A stretch of 64,000 nt of DNA from Bacteroidaceae bacterium (GTDB lineage: Bacteria > Bacteroidota > Bacteroidia > Bacteroidales > Bacteroidaceae): the NCBI GenBank assembly GCA_900771425.1, contig CAAGNV010000060.1:10604-74603 (forward strand), in the 5' to 3' direction. The notes beneath the pieces are model-generated. The model searched no databases. It was not told where the DNA came from and saw only the letters and a program-made list of their open reading frames with translations. Below are positions 16,883 to 27,200 of the stretch, one piece after another (positions within the stretch are counted from its first letter, which is position 1; every line of letters begins with the position of its first letter). Made by a program: the position numbers and the translations under genes.

Positions 16883-18055
16883 TTAGAGTTTGCCTTCGAG
16901 GATGACGCAGCGGTTCTTGTCGTTCTCAGCGAATGGCTGAACTGTGTCACCGTAAGCGGCAGACTTGATTTGTGATGCAGGTACGCCCTTAGCCTTAAGA
17001 GCCTCAACAACCTTGTTTGCACGCTGTTCTGAGTACATCTTGTTGAGTTTTTCGTTACCTGTACCCTTATCAGCATAGCCACTGACTGTGAGGGTCTTGT
17101 TTGGATACTTCTTGCACCAGTTGGCTGCTGCTGTGATGATAGCGTCTGGGTCGATTTCTGAACCACGGATTACGTAGAAGAGTACGTCGCGGTATGGTTC
17201 TTCAACTACCTTCACTGGCTCTGGTACTGGAGCTGGTTTTGGTTCTTCAACTACTACTGGAGCTGGCTTTGGTTCTTCAACTACCACTGGTACAGGTGCT
17301 GGAGCTGGTTTTGGAGCGCAAGGCTTCTTGAAACCGAACTTGTAAGTAAGTGAGAGCTGTGCTGTAACCATCCAGTCGTCAGCGTCGTTATACTTTGAGT
17401 TGAAACGGTCGTCGAGTGAGTTAGCATCTACTTCAAGACCAATGTTCCAATGCTTTGCCACGTTGAGGTCCATGAGCAAGCCGGCACGCAGGTTGTGGTT
17501 GAGGAGATGTTCGCGTGTTGTACCTTCGCCCCATGCGTTTGATGTGTTGTTTGCAGGAGTAGCAACAGCGAGGAGGTTGTGGAATTCGTCGTTGTTCCAA
17601 GCGTAGTTCAGACCTACACCTCCGACGAGGATGAGGTTGAATACGTGGTTGTGCTTCTTTGAGAACAAGTTGGTAAGGTTGAGCAATACGTCAAAGTTAC
17701 CTGTTGCATAGTTATACTTGTAAGTCTCGAGGGCGTTGCTGCCGTTGAGCCACTTGTCGAAACCGCCCTTTGCTTCCCATGCATTGAAATGGAGGCGTGC
17801 GCCGACTCCTGAACCGAACCAGTAACCGAAGCCTACGCTTGCTGTTGGGTTGATGAGGTCTGTGAACTTAACGTCAGTGAAAACGGTGTTTACACCACCC
17901 TGAAGTTGAACGAATCCGTAAGGGTATGGTTTGTAACCTAAAGCCTGAGCTTCCTTGCAGCATTCATCGTTGCCTGAGCACTTCTCCTGTGCCTGGGCAG
18001 TCATACCGCAGACAAACAACATTGCTGCAGCGAGAATTGTCTTAATCATACGCAT
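16883..18055 (-). CDS. OmpA-family outer membrane protein
   Basis: This 390-residue protein has a signal peptide (KTILAAAMLFVCGMTAQA), an N-terminal beta-barrel-like region of about 230 residues, a Pro/Val/Glu hinge (PAPAPVPVVVEEPKPAP) and a C-terminal OmpA peptidoglycan-binding domain. In the last domain LTVSGYADKGTGNEKLN and SEQRANKVVEALKAKGV are the diagnostic segments. It would anchor the outer membrane to peptidoglycan. The gene uses mostly GGT, GCT and CGT codons, suggesting high expression. An ATG 6 bp inside is an alternative start. Confidence 0.93.
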   Translation of the reverse strand: MRMIKTILAAAMLFVCGMTAQAQEKCSGNDECCKEAQALGYKPYPYGFVQLQGGVNTVFTDVKFTDLINPTASVGFGYWFGSGVGARLHFNAWEAKGGFDKWLNGSNALETYKYNYATGNFDVLLNLTNLFSKKHNHVFNLILVGGVGLNYAWNNDEFHNLLAVATPANNTSNAWGEGTTREHLLNHNLRAGLLMDLNVAKHWNIGLEVDANSLDDRFNSKYNDADDWMVTAQLSLTYKFGFKKPCAPKPAPAPVPVVVEEPKPAPVVVEEPKPAPVPEPVKVVEEPYRDVLFYVIRGSEIDPDAIITAAANWCKKYPNKTLTVSGYADKGTGNEKLNKMYSEQRANKVVEALKAKGVPASQIKSAAYGDTVQPFAENDKNRCVILEGKL

Positions 18056-18147
18056 AATATTAGAGATTTTTATTATCTATCCTTTATTTTGGGGTGTAAA
18101 ATTAGTTAATATTGATTAAATAAACAAAACAAATCGAAAAAAAGTTG

Positions 18148-18155
18148 TATATTTG
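18148..18155 (+). promoter_or_regulatory. -7 box of the GNAT-like gene
   Basis: TATATTTG matches TAnnTTTG and lies 19 bp before the ATG at 18175. No -33 box was found at the usual distance. Confidence 0.5.
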
Positions 18156-18174
18156 CGCATAAAAAGAACTTTAT

Positions 18175-19305
18175 ATGGCACAAGTTACAATTAAGAAGGT
18201 CGAAAATAAGGCTCAGATGAAGCAATTCATACGCTTCAACTACGAGCTTTACAAAGACAATAAATACAGCGTTCCTGACCTCTACGAAGACATGCTCGAC
18301 ACGTTCTCCGACAAGAACGCAGCAATGGAATTTTGCGAGGCTGTTTACTTCCTTGCATATAAAGACGGCAAGATAGCCGGACGCATTGCCGGCATCATCA
18401 ACAAGAAGGCAAACGCCACATGGAACCTCGAGGCAGTACGATTCGGATACATCGACTTCATCGACGACGAAGAAGTGAGTCAGGCACTCATCAAGGCAGT
18501 TGAAGACTGGGGCCGCGAGAAGGGCATGAAGGAAATACAGGGACCGCTCGGGTTCACCGACATGGATGCCGAGGGCATGCTCATCGAGGGATTCGACGAA
18601 CTCAGCACCAACGCCACCATCTACAACTACCCTTACTATCCGCAGCACATGGAGAAGTTGGGGTTCGAGAAAGATGCCGACTGGATTGAGATGTCGATTG
18701 ACGTACCAACCGAAGTGCCGGAGCGATTGAGCCGTATAGCCAAGATTGTCATGGAGAAATACGGCCTGCACATCAAGAAATTCACGTCGAACAAGAAACT
18801 TGCGGCTGAATACGGTCACGAGATATTCGAAGTCATCAACGAGGCATTCAAGCCTCTCTTCGGTTACTCCGAGCTCAGCGACCGACAGATTGAGCAATAC
18901 ATCAAGGCATACCTGCCGTTTGTTGACCTGAAACTGGTATCGACCATCGTCGATGACAACGGCAAGCTCGTAGCAGTGGGCATCTCCATGCCTTCACTCA
19001 GCCGGGCATTGCAGAAGGCAAAAGGCAAGCTCTTCCCACTGGGATGGTTCCACTTGCTCCGTGCCATCAAGCTGAAGCACGATGACACGCTCGACCTCAT
19101 GCTAGTAGGTGTACGCCCAGAATATCAAGGCAAGGGCGTCAACTCAATACTCTTCTACGACCTGCTGCCACTATACATAAGCGAGGGCTACAAGCACGTA
19201 GAGACCAACCCCGAACTGGAAGTGAACAACAAAGTGCAGTCGCAGTGGATTTACTTCGAGCGACGCCAGCACAAGCGCCGCCGCTGCTTCAAGAAGAACT
19301 TATGA
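18175..19305 (+). CDS. GNAT-like acetyltransferase family protein
   Basis: The 376-residue cytosolic protein belongs to a family common in Bacteroidetes and usually annotated as N-acetyltransferase or hypothetical. The N-terminal half contains FLAYKDGKIAGRIAGIIN, a GNAT-like beta strand pair. The C-terminal half contains VGVRPEYQGKGVNSILF, which resembles the acetyl-CoA loop of GNAT motif A (R/Q-x-x-G-x-G/A). Substrate is unknown. It is followed by parE after 53 bp filled with a 9-bp repeat. Confidence 0.75.
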   Translation: MAQVTIKKVENKAQMKQFIRFNYELYKDNKYSVPDLYEDMLDTFSDKNAAMEFCEAVYFLAYKDGKIAGRIAGIINKKANATWNLEAVRFGYIDFIDDEEVSQALIKAVEDWGREKGMKEIQGPLGFTDMDAEGMLIEGFDELSTNATIYNYPYYPQHMEKLGFEKDADWIEMSIDVPTEVPERLSRIAKIVMEKYGLHIKKFTSNKKLAAEYGHEIFEVINEAFKPLFGYSELSDRQIEQYIKAYLPFVDLKLVSTIVDDNGKLVAVGISMPSLSRALQKAKGKLFPLGWFHLLRAIKLKHDDTLDLMLVGVRPEYQGKGVNSILFYDLLPLYISEGYKHVETNPELEVNNKVQSQWIYFERRQHKRRRCFKKNL

Positions 19306-19325
19306 GCCCTGTCTCAGGTTCCCAT

Positions 19326-19352
19326 TAGTCCTATCAGCCCCATTAGTCCCAT
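19326..19352 (+). repeat. 9-bp repeat run just before parE
   Basis: Three 9-bp units, TAGTCCTAT, CAGCCCCAT and TAGTCCCAT, end 6 bp before the parE start codon and fill the place of a ribosome-binding region. The same repeat type lies at 28495-28575. Confidence 0.8.
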
Positions 19353-19358
19353 CATCAA

Positions 19359-21329
19359 ATGAACAATAACGACATAACCACCCAACCCATACCAGGGGCG
19401 GAAGCCCCAGTAGAATACACCGACGACAACATACGCCACCTGTCCGACATGGACCACGTACGTACCCGACCAGGTATGTACATCGGACGACTCGGTGACG
19501 GTTCACACGCCGAAGACGGCATCTACGTACTGCTGAAAGAAATCATCGACAACTCCATCGACGAATTCAAGATGAACGCAGGCAAGCGCATCGAGGTCAA
19601 CATCGAAAACGACCTCAGCGTCAGCGTGCGCGACTTCGGACGCGGCATACCTCAGGGCAAAATGATCGAAGCCGTCAGTATGCTCAACACCGGAGGCAAG
19701 TACGACTCGAAAGCCTTCAAGAAGAGTGTCGGACTCAACGGCGTGGGTACCAAGGCCGTAAACGCGCTCAGCAGCCAGTTCGAGGTACGCAGTTACCGCG
19801 ACGGCAAGGTGCGCATGGCAAAGTTCGAGCGAGGAGTGCTTAAAAGCGACGAGACCGTCGATTCGCAGGAAGAGACAGGTACATACATCCACTTCCAGCC
19901 CGACGACACACTCTTCCTCAACTACAAGTATCAGACGGAGTTCGTCGAGACCATGCTCCGCAACTACACATACCTGAACACAGGTCTCGAGATATACTAT
20001 AACAGCCGCCGCATCGTGTCGCGCAACGGTCTCAAGGACTTGCTGACCGACACCATGACCACTAAGCCGCTCTACCCTATCATCCATCTCAAGGGCGAAG
20101 ACATAGAGATTGCATTCACACACACCAACGAGCAGTACGGCGAGGAATACCACTCGTTCGTCAACGGTCAGCACACCATACAGGGCGGTACCCACCAGAG
20201 CGCATTCAAGGAACACATAGCACGAACAATCAAGGAGTTCTTCAACAAGAACTACGAATACGGCGACATACGTTCAGGCATCGTGGCTGCCATCGCCATC
20301 AATGTCGAGGAACCGCAGTTCGAGAGTCAGACGAAGATCAAGCTCGGGTCGCTCACCATGGAACCAAACGGCGGCGTGAGCGTCAACAAGTTCGTGGGCG
20401 ACTTCATAAAGAACGAGGTCGATAACTTCCTGCACAAGAATCCAGACATCACCGAAGCCATACAGCAGAAGATAAACGAGAACGAGCGCGACCGCAAAGC
20501 CATTGCCGGCGTGACCAAGCTGGCACGCGAGCGTGCAAAGAAAGCAAACCTGCACAACAAGAAACTGCGCGACTGCCGTGTCCACCTCAACGACGCCAAG
20601 GGCGAGAAGAAGGAAGACAGCTGCATATTCATCACCGAGGGTGACTCTGCAAGCGGAAGCATCACCAAGAGCCGCGACGTAGAGACTCAGGCAGTATTCT
20701 CGCTGCGAGGCAAGCCGCTCAACTCCTACGGCTTGACCAAAAAGGTCGTATATGAGAACGAAGAGTTCAACCTGCTGCAGGCAGCACTCAACATAGAGGA
20801 CGGAATAGACGGATTGCGCTACAACAAGGTCATCGTGGCAACCGATGCCGATGTCGATGGCATGCACATCCGGCTCCTGATGATTACGTTCTTCCTGCAG
20901 TTCTTCCCCGAACTCATCCGCAAGGGGCACGTTCATATCCTGCAGACACCGCTCTTCCGCGTACGCAACCGAAAAAAGAAACTGAAGAAAGCCGCGTTAG
21001 AAGAACTCATGCAAGGCAAGGAAGGCGACCGCAGCGACTTCATAACACGCTACTGTTACAGCGAAGACGAACGGCTGCGTGCCATCGAACTGATGGGACC
21101 TGACCCCGAAATCACACGATTCAAGGGACTCGGAGAGATATCACCTGACGAGTTCCGCAACTTCATCGGCGAAGACATGCGACTGGAACAAGTTTCGCTC
21201 AAAAAGACAGACAAAGTCCAGGAACTGCTCGAGTACTACATGGGCAAGAACACCATGGAGCGACAGAACTTCATCATCAACAACCTCGTCATCGAAGAAG
21301 ACAAAGCAGACGAATATGAGCAAGACTAA
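19359..21329 (+). CDS. parE: DNA topoisomerase IV subunit B
   Basis: ParE supplies the ATPase of topoisomerase IV, which separates linked daughter chromosomes. The 656-residue protein has the GHKL ATP site ([33 protein letters not shown]) and the TOPRIM residues EGDSASGS and [10 protein letters not shown]. Length and the ending distinguish it from GyrB only weakly, but the position before coaD is the usual one for parE in Bacteroidetes. It overlaps coaD by 14 bp. Confidence 0.92.
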   Translation: MNNNDITTQPIPGAEAPVEYTDDNIRHLSDMDHVRTRPGMYIGRLGDGSHAEDGIYVLLKEIIDNSIDEFKMNAGKRIEVNIENDLSVSVRDFGRGIPQGKMIEAVSMLNTGGKYDSKAFKKSVGLNGVGTKAVNALSSQFEVRSYRDGKVRMAKFERGVLKSDETVDSQEETGTYIHFQPDDTLFLNYKYQTEFVETMLRNYTYLNTGLEIYYNSRRIVSRNGLKDLLTDTMTTKPLYPIIHLKGEDIEIAFTHTNEQYGEEYHSFVNGQHTIQGGTHQSAFKEHIARTIKEFFNKNYEYGDIRSGIVAAIAINVEEPQFESQTKIKLGSLTMEPNGGVSVNKFVGDFIKNEVDNFLHKNPDITEAIQQKINENERDRKAIAGVTKLARERAKKANLHNKKLRDCRVHLNDAKGEKKEDSCIFITEGDSASGSITKSRDVETQAVFSLRGKPLNSYGLTKKVVYENEEFNLLQAALNIEDGIDGLRYNKVIVATDADVDGMHIRLLMITFFLQFFPELIRKGHVHILQTPLFRVRNRKKKLKKAALEELMQGKEGDRSDFITRYCYSEDERLRAIELMGPDPEITRFKGLGEISPDEFRNFIGEDMRLEQVSLKKTDKVQELLEYYMGKNTMERQNFIINNLVIEEDKADEYEQD

Positions 21330-21774
21330 CATAGCACTCTTCCCCGGCACCTTCGACCCCTTCACCAACGGCCACAAGTCAATCGTTGACCGTGCGCTGG
21401 CCATATTCGACGAAGTAATCGTCGCCATCGGAGTGAACCCCGACAAGCACAGCACGTTCACTGCAGAGCAACGTGCCTTATATATAAATAAGGTGTATGA
21501 AGGCAATCCTAACGTGCAGGTGGTCTGCTACACAGGACTCACCACCGACCTGGCACAGCAGACCGGTGCCAACGTACTGCTGCGCGGAGTGCGTACGGTG
21601 AAGGATTTCGAATATGAGCGCGAACTTGCCGATGTAAACCGCCAGCTCACCGGCATCGACACCCTACTGCTCTTTACCGACCCCGAATATGCTTCAGTCA
21701 GTTCAAGCATCGTACGCGAACTGATACGTCAGGGCAAAGACACAAGCAAGTTCATGCCAATCCCCATCTCCTAA
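21316..21774 (+). CDS. coaD: Phosphopantetheine adenylyltransferase
   Basis: CoaD makes dephospho-CoA from 4'-phosphopantetheine and ATP. The 152-residue protein has the nucleotidyltransferase motif [17 protein letters not shown] near the start, [12 protein letters not shown] in the middle and the phosphate-binding [10 protein letters not shown] near the end. The first 14 bp overlap the end of parE, so translation is probably coupled. Confidence 0.96.
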   Translation: MSKTNIALFPGTFDPFTNGHKSIVDRALAIFDEVIVAIGVNPDKHSTFTAEQRALYINKVYEGNPNVQVVCYTGLTTDLAQQTGANVLLRGVRTVKDFEYERELADVNRQLTGIDTLLLFTDPEYASVSSSIVRELIRQGKDTSKFMPIPIS

Positions 21775-21812
21775 TCACCACAATCTCACTGTCTCACAAT
21801 CACACAAACCAC

Positions 21813-23423
21813 ATGAAAAGCAAATTCATATTAGCAGCAGCAATACTGATGCTTGCTGTATCAAGCAACATACACGCCCAGGGCATCATACGCGGTAACT
21901 CACAAGGCAATGCACTGGCCAACCTACTCGGCTCGCCACTCCACAAGATGATTATGGCCGAATCGGCAATACAGCAGCTTTATGTCGATAGCGTTGACGA
22001 AGAGAAGTTGGCAGAAGATGCCATCAAAGGCATGCTCAAGGAACTTGACCCTCACTCCGTATATACGCCAGCCAAGAACGTGAAAGCACTGACCGAACCA
22101 CTTGAAGGTCAGTTCGAAGGCATCGGCATCCAGTACAACATGGTCGAGGACACACTCGTCGTGATTCAACCCGTCAGCAACGGTCCGTCAGAGAAGAAAG
22201 GCATCATGGCAGGCGACCGAATCATATTCGTAAACGACTCGAGCATAGCCGGACAGAAGTTCACGACCGAGGACATACAACGCCGCCTACGCGGACCAAA
22301 AGGCACGAAAGTAAAATTAGGCGTCATGCGTCCCGACGTGAAGGGCATCCACGACTTCACCATCATCCGCGACAAGATTCCAGTATTCTCAATCGATGCC
22401 AAGTACATGGTCGATGCCACCACTGGCTACATACGCATAAACAACTTCGGAGCAACCACTTACGACGAATTTATCTCTGCCATACGAATGCTCCAGGACA
22501 AGGGTATGGTTGACCTCATACTCGACCTTCAGGGCAACGGCGGCGGATACCTGCAGGCAGCCGTACAGATAAGCAACGAATTCCTCGATGCCGGCGACCT
22601 CATCGTCTATACCGAAGGCCGTTCAATGCCACGAATGGAATACCACGCCGACGGCTCGGGCCGCGTACGCTCCGGCAAGGTCATCGTACTTGTCGATAGC
22701 TATACAGCCAGCGCATCAGAAATCGTCTCGGGTGCCATTCAGGACAACGACCGCGGCATCATCGTAGGCCGACGCACATTTGCCAAAGGACTCGTACAGC
22801 GACAGATCAACCTGCCCGACGGTGCCATCATACGTCTGACCACAGCCCACTACTACTCACCGTCAGGACGTTGCATACAGAAACCATACGAGAAAGGCAA
22901 GCGTGCCGACTACGACCGCGACCTCATATCACGCCTCAACAGCGGCGAACTGACCAACCCCGACAGCATCCACTTCCCTGACAGCCTGAAATACACCACG
23001 CTGAAGCGCCATCGCACCGTTTACGGAGGAGGAGGTATCATGCCCGACGTCTATGTCCCGCTCGATACCACACAGACCACACCGCTTCACCGCGAACTGC
23101 TCGCCAAGAGCTGCATCAACCACACCAGCCTGAAGTATGCCGACAAGAACCGTAAGCGACTGAAGAAAGCATACAAGACATTCGACGACTTCAACGCGAA
23201 CTACCAGGTAGAGGACAACATGATTGACCTGCTCAAGGAATATGCCGACAAGGCAAAGATTCAATACACCGACTCCACGCTCAATGCCGCACTGCCGCTC
23301 GTCAAGCTGCAACTCAAGGCACTCCTGGCACGCGACATCTGGGACATGAACGAATACTACTACATCATCAACCAAGCCAGCGACATCTTCAAGGCTGGAG
23401 TCAAAGCCATCAAGGAAGAATGA
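21813..23423 (+). CDS. S41-family C-terminal processing peptidase
   Basis: This exported protease of the CtpA/Prc type trims C-terminal ends of envelope proteins. The 536-residue protein has a signal peptide ending near Ala22, a PDZ domain (about residues 95-180, GIGIQYNM, GIMAGDRIIFVND) and the S41 core. By alignment with Tsp the catalytic pair is Ser300 in TASASEI and Lys325 in TFAKGLVQ. It overlaps ybeY by 4 bp. Confidence 0.92.
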   Translation: MKSKFILAAAILMLAVSSNIHAQGIIRGNSQGNALANLLGSPLHKMIMAESAIQQLYVDSVDEEKLAEDAIKGMLKELDPHSVYTPAKNVKALTEPLEGQFEGIGIQYNMVEDTLVVIQPVSNGPSEKKGIMAGDRIIFVNDSSIAGQKFTTEDIQRRLRGPKGTKVKLGVMRPDVKGIHDFTIIRDKIPVFSIDAKYMVDATTGYIRINNFGATTYDEFISAIRMLQDKGMVDLILDLQGNGGGYLQAAVQISNEFLDAGDLIVYTEGRSMPRMEYHADGSGRVRSGKVIVLVDSYTASASEIVSGAIQDNDRGIIVGRRTFAKGLVQRQINLPDGAIIRLTTAHYYSPSGRCIQKPYEKGKRADYDRDLISRLNSGELTNPDSIHFPDSLKYTTLKRHRTVYGGGGIMPDVYVPLDTTQTTPLHRELLAKSCINHTSLKYADKNRKRLKKAYKTFDDFNANYQVEDNMIDLLKEYADKAKIQYTDSTLNAALPLVKLQLKALLARDIWDMNEYYYIINQASDIFKAGVKAIKEE

Positions 23424-23848
23424 ACGTATCTACCATAACCTTCAACACCGACTCCGTAGCCATGCCAGCCATCGACCACGAAGCCATACGTCAGTGGGTA
23501 GCACGGGTGGCAGACAGTTATGGCCGCAAGTGCGCGCCAATCAACTACATATTCTGCAGCGACGACCGTATCATCGAAGTGAACCGCCAGTTCCTGCAAC
23601 ACGACTACTACACCGACATCATAACCTTCGACTACAGCCACGGCACACGCATCAGCGGTGACCTATTCATCTCGCTCGACACCGTGCGCACCAACTCCGA
23701 ACAGCAACACACGACATACGACGAAGAACTTCACCGAGTCATCATCCACGGCATACTCCACCTCTGCGGCATCAACGACAAAGGTCCGGGCGAACGCGAG
23801 ATAATGGAAGCAGCCGAAAACCGTGCACTCGCAATGTATAATATATAG
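23420..23848 (+). CDS. ybeY: rRNA maturation endoribonuclease YbeY
   Basis: YbeY is a metal-dependent RNase acting in 16S rRNA 3'-end maturation and ribosome quality control. The 142-residue protein has RVIIHGILHLCGINDKGPGE. The two histidines of HGxLHL are present, but the third zinc ligand of the classic HGxLHLxGYDH is replaced by NDK, as I recall from other Bacteroidetes. It starts within the last codons of the S41 peptidase gene. In Bacteroides mnmG normally comes next; here it is 11 kb away. Confidence 0.93.
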   Translation: MNVSTITFNTDSVAMPAIDHEAIRQWVARVADSYGRKCAPINYIFCSDDRIIEVNRQFLQHDYYTDIITFDYSHGTRISGDLFISLDTVRTNSEQQHTTYDEELHRVIIHGILHLCGINDKGPGEREIMEAAENRALAMYNI

Positions 23849-23902
23849 AGCCGTCCGAAGCCAGTCAACCGGCAATAGCCGGCAACGTCTATAGTCGCGA
23901 AG

Positions 23903-24034
23903 CCAGTACTGAGCAGGAAGTACGCCAGTACTGAGCGGGAAGGACTCCAGTACCGAGCAGGAAGTACGCCAGTCCCAAGCAGGTGGGACTCCAGTCCCAA
24001 GCAGGTGGGACTCCAGTCCCAAGCAGGTGGGACT
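23903..24034 (+). repeat. Family A array: six 22-bp hairpin units
   Basis: Six exact 22-bp units follow ybeY. The first three are of the AGTAC/GTAC arm type, the second of them with one broken arm (AAGGACT). The last three are identical copies of the AGTCCCA/TGGGACT type. Loop AGCAGG is kept except for one AGCGGG-like change. There is no spacer DNA. Confidence 0.93.
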
Positions 24035-24046
24035 GACATAAGAACT

Positions 24047-24079
24047 GATGGTGTGTCACCGAACAAGTGGCACACCATC
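24047..24079. repeat. Interspersed hairpin GATGGTGTG type
   Basis: GATGGTGTGTCAC and GTGGCACACCATC form a 13-bp stem (one wobble) around a 7-nt loop. A relative with the same arms and a different 7-nt loop is at 41245-41281. It may end ybeY transcripts, but no T run follows. Confidence 0.75.
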
Positions 24080-24180
24080 GTCGTTTATATGGTATCGCAA
24101 GCATACGAAGTATGCCGCACATACATTAAACCCAAATCAGCCATTAGACTGTTACGTGCCAATGACCGATTTGGGTAAAA

Positions 24181-24214
24181 GAATGCCCGGGCTCATGGTT
24201 GAGTCCGGGCATTC
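24181..24214 (-). terminator. Terminator of the 1175-residue protein gene
   Basis: GAATGCCCGG and CCGGGCATTC form a perfect 10-bp stem. On the minus strand it is followed by TTTTACCC. It lies 22 bp after the stop codon. Confidence 0.85.
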
Positions 24215-24236
24215 AGCCTATAGAGTGTTATGAGAA

Positions 24237-27200
24237 TTACTTAACCAAGTACTTCTTGCCACCTGAGATGACGATGCCCTTGTATGAGCCGTCAACTACC
24301 TGACCTGCGATGTTAACCTTTGCAGTCTTAACAACAGGGCGAGCAACTTCTACGTTTTCGATGCTTGTAGCGTAGTCGAATTCAGGGTCAGTAGCAACGA
24401 GGAAGAGACGGATGTTGTCAACCATTGTAGTACCTGTCCAGAATGGCTGAGCAGTGTTGTCTTCGTGCTTTTCTGCCTTACCAGACTGGTAGTGCTCGTA
24501 TGCACCGATAGTGAGTTGACCGTCAACAGCCTTCACCTCCTGGGCGAATGTTTCAAGTCTTGCGCCTGAGCCAGCACCGAGGAATGGAGCAACGCTTGTC
24601 TCAGTACCGTTAGTTGCATAGATGTACTTATCCCAAACGCCTGTTGAGTCGTTCTGAGCGTTGTAGTAGAATTCCTTACCGTAGTCAGCAGTCTTGTCGA
24701 CCCAAGGAGTACGAGTACCCATTACCAATGTGTAAACACCTGCAGGGAGGTTGCCTACAACCTGGTTGAAGTCATAGTTAGATTCACCGTAGATATTGAT
24801 TTCTGTATCAACAGCGCGGTTGTCAGCAGATGGAGTAGCAGCGTAATTGATAGTAACGATTGAAGTATCCTTAGGAGCTGCAGCAGTCCAACCAGGAACA
24901 CCGTCGTTGCCGTTTACACGGTAGAGGTGAGGGTTAACTACGAATGCAGTGAGTTCGATACCCTTGACAGCTGTAGGGAAGCAGTCGTGCTCTTCGTCGT
25001 ATTCAACGCCTTCAGGGTTGCCAGCGAGAGCGTCTGGGTATTGGAGTTCAGTGCAGAGGTTTTCTGGGAGCTTGTTGCCGTTAGCAGCAATGAGTTCATA
25101 GAGCTTCTGGCGTGAGAGAACGTTAACAGCGTCGATAGCAGCTGTGTCATCGTCAACGAGTTCGTAGAGAGCGTTAACTGAAGGGTCAACTACGCCGAGA
25201 GTAGTAGCTGTCTGAGCAGCGAGAGTAGCACGGTATGTGAGGATGTCAGCAACAGTTCTGATGTTGTTGATTGAGCCCTGGAGAGAAGTGAGCTGAGGAA
25301 CTACTGTGTTGAGTTCTTCGTCGCTGAGGTCAGATGGGTTGACTGCTCCGTACTGGTCAGCGAGAGCCTTACCCTGAGTATATTCAGGAGTCTGAGTGTA
25401 CTTAGTACCTTCGAGGTTTTCGAGTGCTGTAATGACTGTGAGCATTGACTCGTCGTACTTGTCAATGTTGCTTACACGTGTCTGGAGAGCTGTTGCGAGT
25501 GCCTTGAGAGCAGCGATTTCTGCTTCAACCTGTGAAGGAGAAGTGAAGTGGCCTTCTGTTGCTGCAACGATTTCGTTGAGGAGAGCTGTCTTAGTGTCGC
25601 CGTCGTAGATTGCATCTGCTGCTACAGAGTCAACAACGAGCTGAGCTGCGTCGATAGCTGCCTTGAGCTGCTGCTTCCAGTAAACTGCCTTTGATGGCAT
25701 AGTGATGAGCTTAACTTCAGCGAGGAGGAGTTCCACGTAGCCAGGAGCAACGAACTTGAGCATGTAGTAACCAGGGTCAGCCACTGTGAAGTCAGTGACG
25801 CTGCGTGTAGAGTTTCCGTTGAGTGTGTAGCCACCATTTACAGATGGACGAGCTTCAACGTTGCGGAATGAAGCGAATGTCTGAGTAGCCTTGACATCCT
25901 GGAGCTCGAAGTCGAATGTAGGATAAACGCCTTCAACTTCACCCTTGAACTTCCATGCTGCCATGAGGAAGCTGATCTGATACTTACCAGGTTCGAGCCA
26001 GAGCTGGATGTTTTCTGGCATTTCTGGGTCGTAAGTGCCGTCGCCGTTGTCGTAGTCGTTAACCTGTTCACCGTAAGTGAGGGTTGCCTGACCGTTAGCG
26101 TCGAGTGAGCGCCAGTAGAGAGCCTTTGTGAAGTCACCGCCTGAGAAGCCGCCGAACATACGTGAACCACCGCCACCTGTGTTGCCGCCCCAGTCGTAGT
26201 TACCTACTTCGCCTGTCTCTTCGTTGAAGATGAAGTACTGGTGGATGCTACCGTTATCGTTTGCAATCCAGCCTGGAGGGAATGTACCATTGCCTACAGT
26301 TGAGAAGTCTGGGCAGAATACAGGTTCAGAAGTACCTGTTGATGTATCTTCACCTACAGAGAATGTGAGGTTGACATCATTGTCTGCTTCGATACCCATC
26401 TCGTTTGCAATACCTGCAAGGTTGAGAACGTATTCACCATCCTCGAGCGGAGCAACGAGTGAGAGGTCGATATTGATAGTGCAGAGGTCTTCGCTGAGTG
26501 ACATTCCTTCAGTTACGTCGCCAATGAGCATACCGTTGCTGAGGATAGTAGCAGAAGCATAGTCGAGGTTCAGAGGCATGTCGTATGTAACAGAAACAGA
26601 CTTGAATTCGTTTGGATCGAGTTCGAAGCTTTCGTTCTCAGGTTCTGAACTTACGAACTGAGGAGCAGTGAATGATGAAGGGAGAGCATCAACATTCTCA
26701 TTGTAGTAAGCCTTTTCGTTCTCGAAACCAACAACTGGCATGTCTGCATCGCCACTTGCGAAGTCAGCAGGACGCTGGTCTGTGTTGTAAACGAATGGGC
26801 AGTCAGCTGCAGGAGTGAATGAAACTGTAACTTCAGCATCATCTGGAATTTCCTCAGCATCCTTGATGAATGCATAGAGGTAACCGTCTGACTTACCTTC
26901 GAGGAATTCTACTTCCCATGTTTCGCCGTTTACATTAACATTGACGCAAGCAGGATCGAGGCTTACGTTACCGCCGTTAGCTTCAGCGAGAGCCTTGATG
27001 TTTGTAGGATAACCGAAGTCGAGGCGTACCATGTCGAGGTTGAACTCAACAGTCTTGAACGCAACACCTTCTTCAACTACGATGTCATCGAGGAAGTAGT
27101 TAGAGTTGTGGTTATACATATTGAATATAACGAAACCCTTGTCGATAGGGAACTTGTAGTTGTAAACTTCGCGGAATGTTCTGCCTTCCTCGTCCCATGG

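Noticed and set aside
19503..20216. 237-codon frame antisense to parE
   Set aside because: Shadow of a well-conserved gene; composition is rich in Val, Leu and Cys without motifs.
23420..23848. ybeY as a damaged gene because the third zinc ligand is missing
   Set aside because: The rest of the protein is intact, and the NDK variant is, as I recall, normal in Bacteroidetes.
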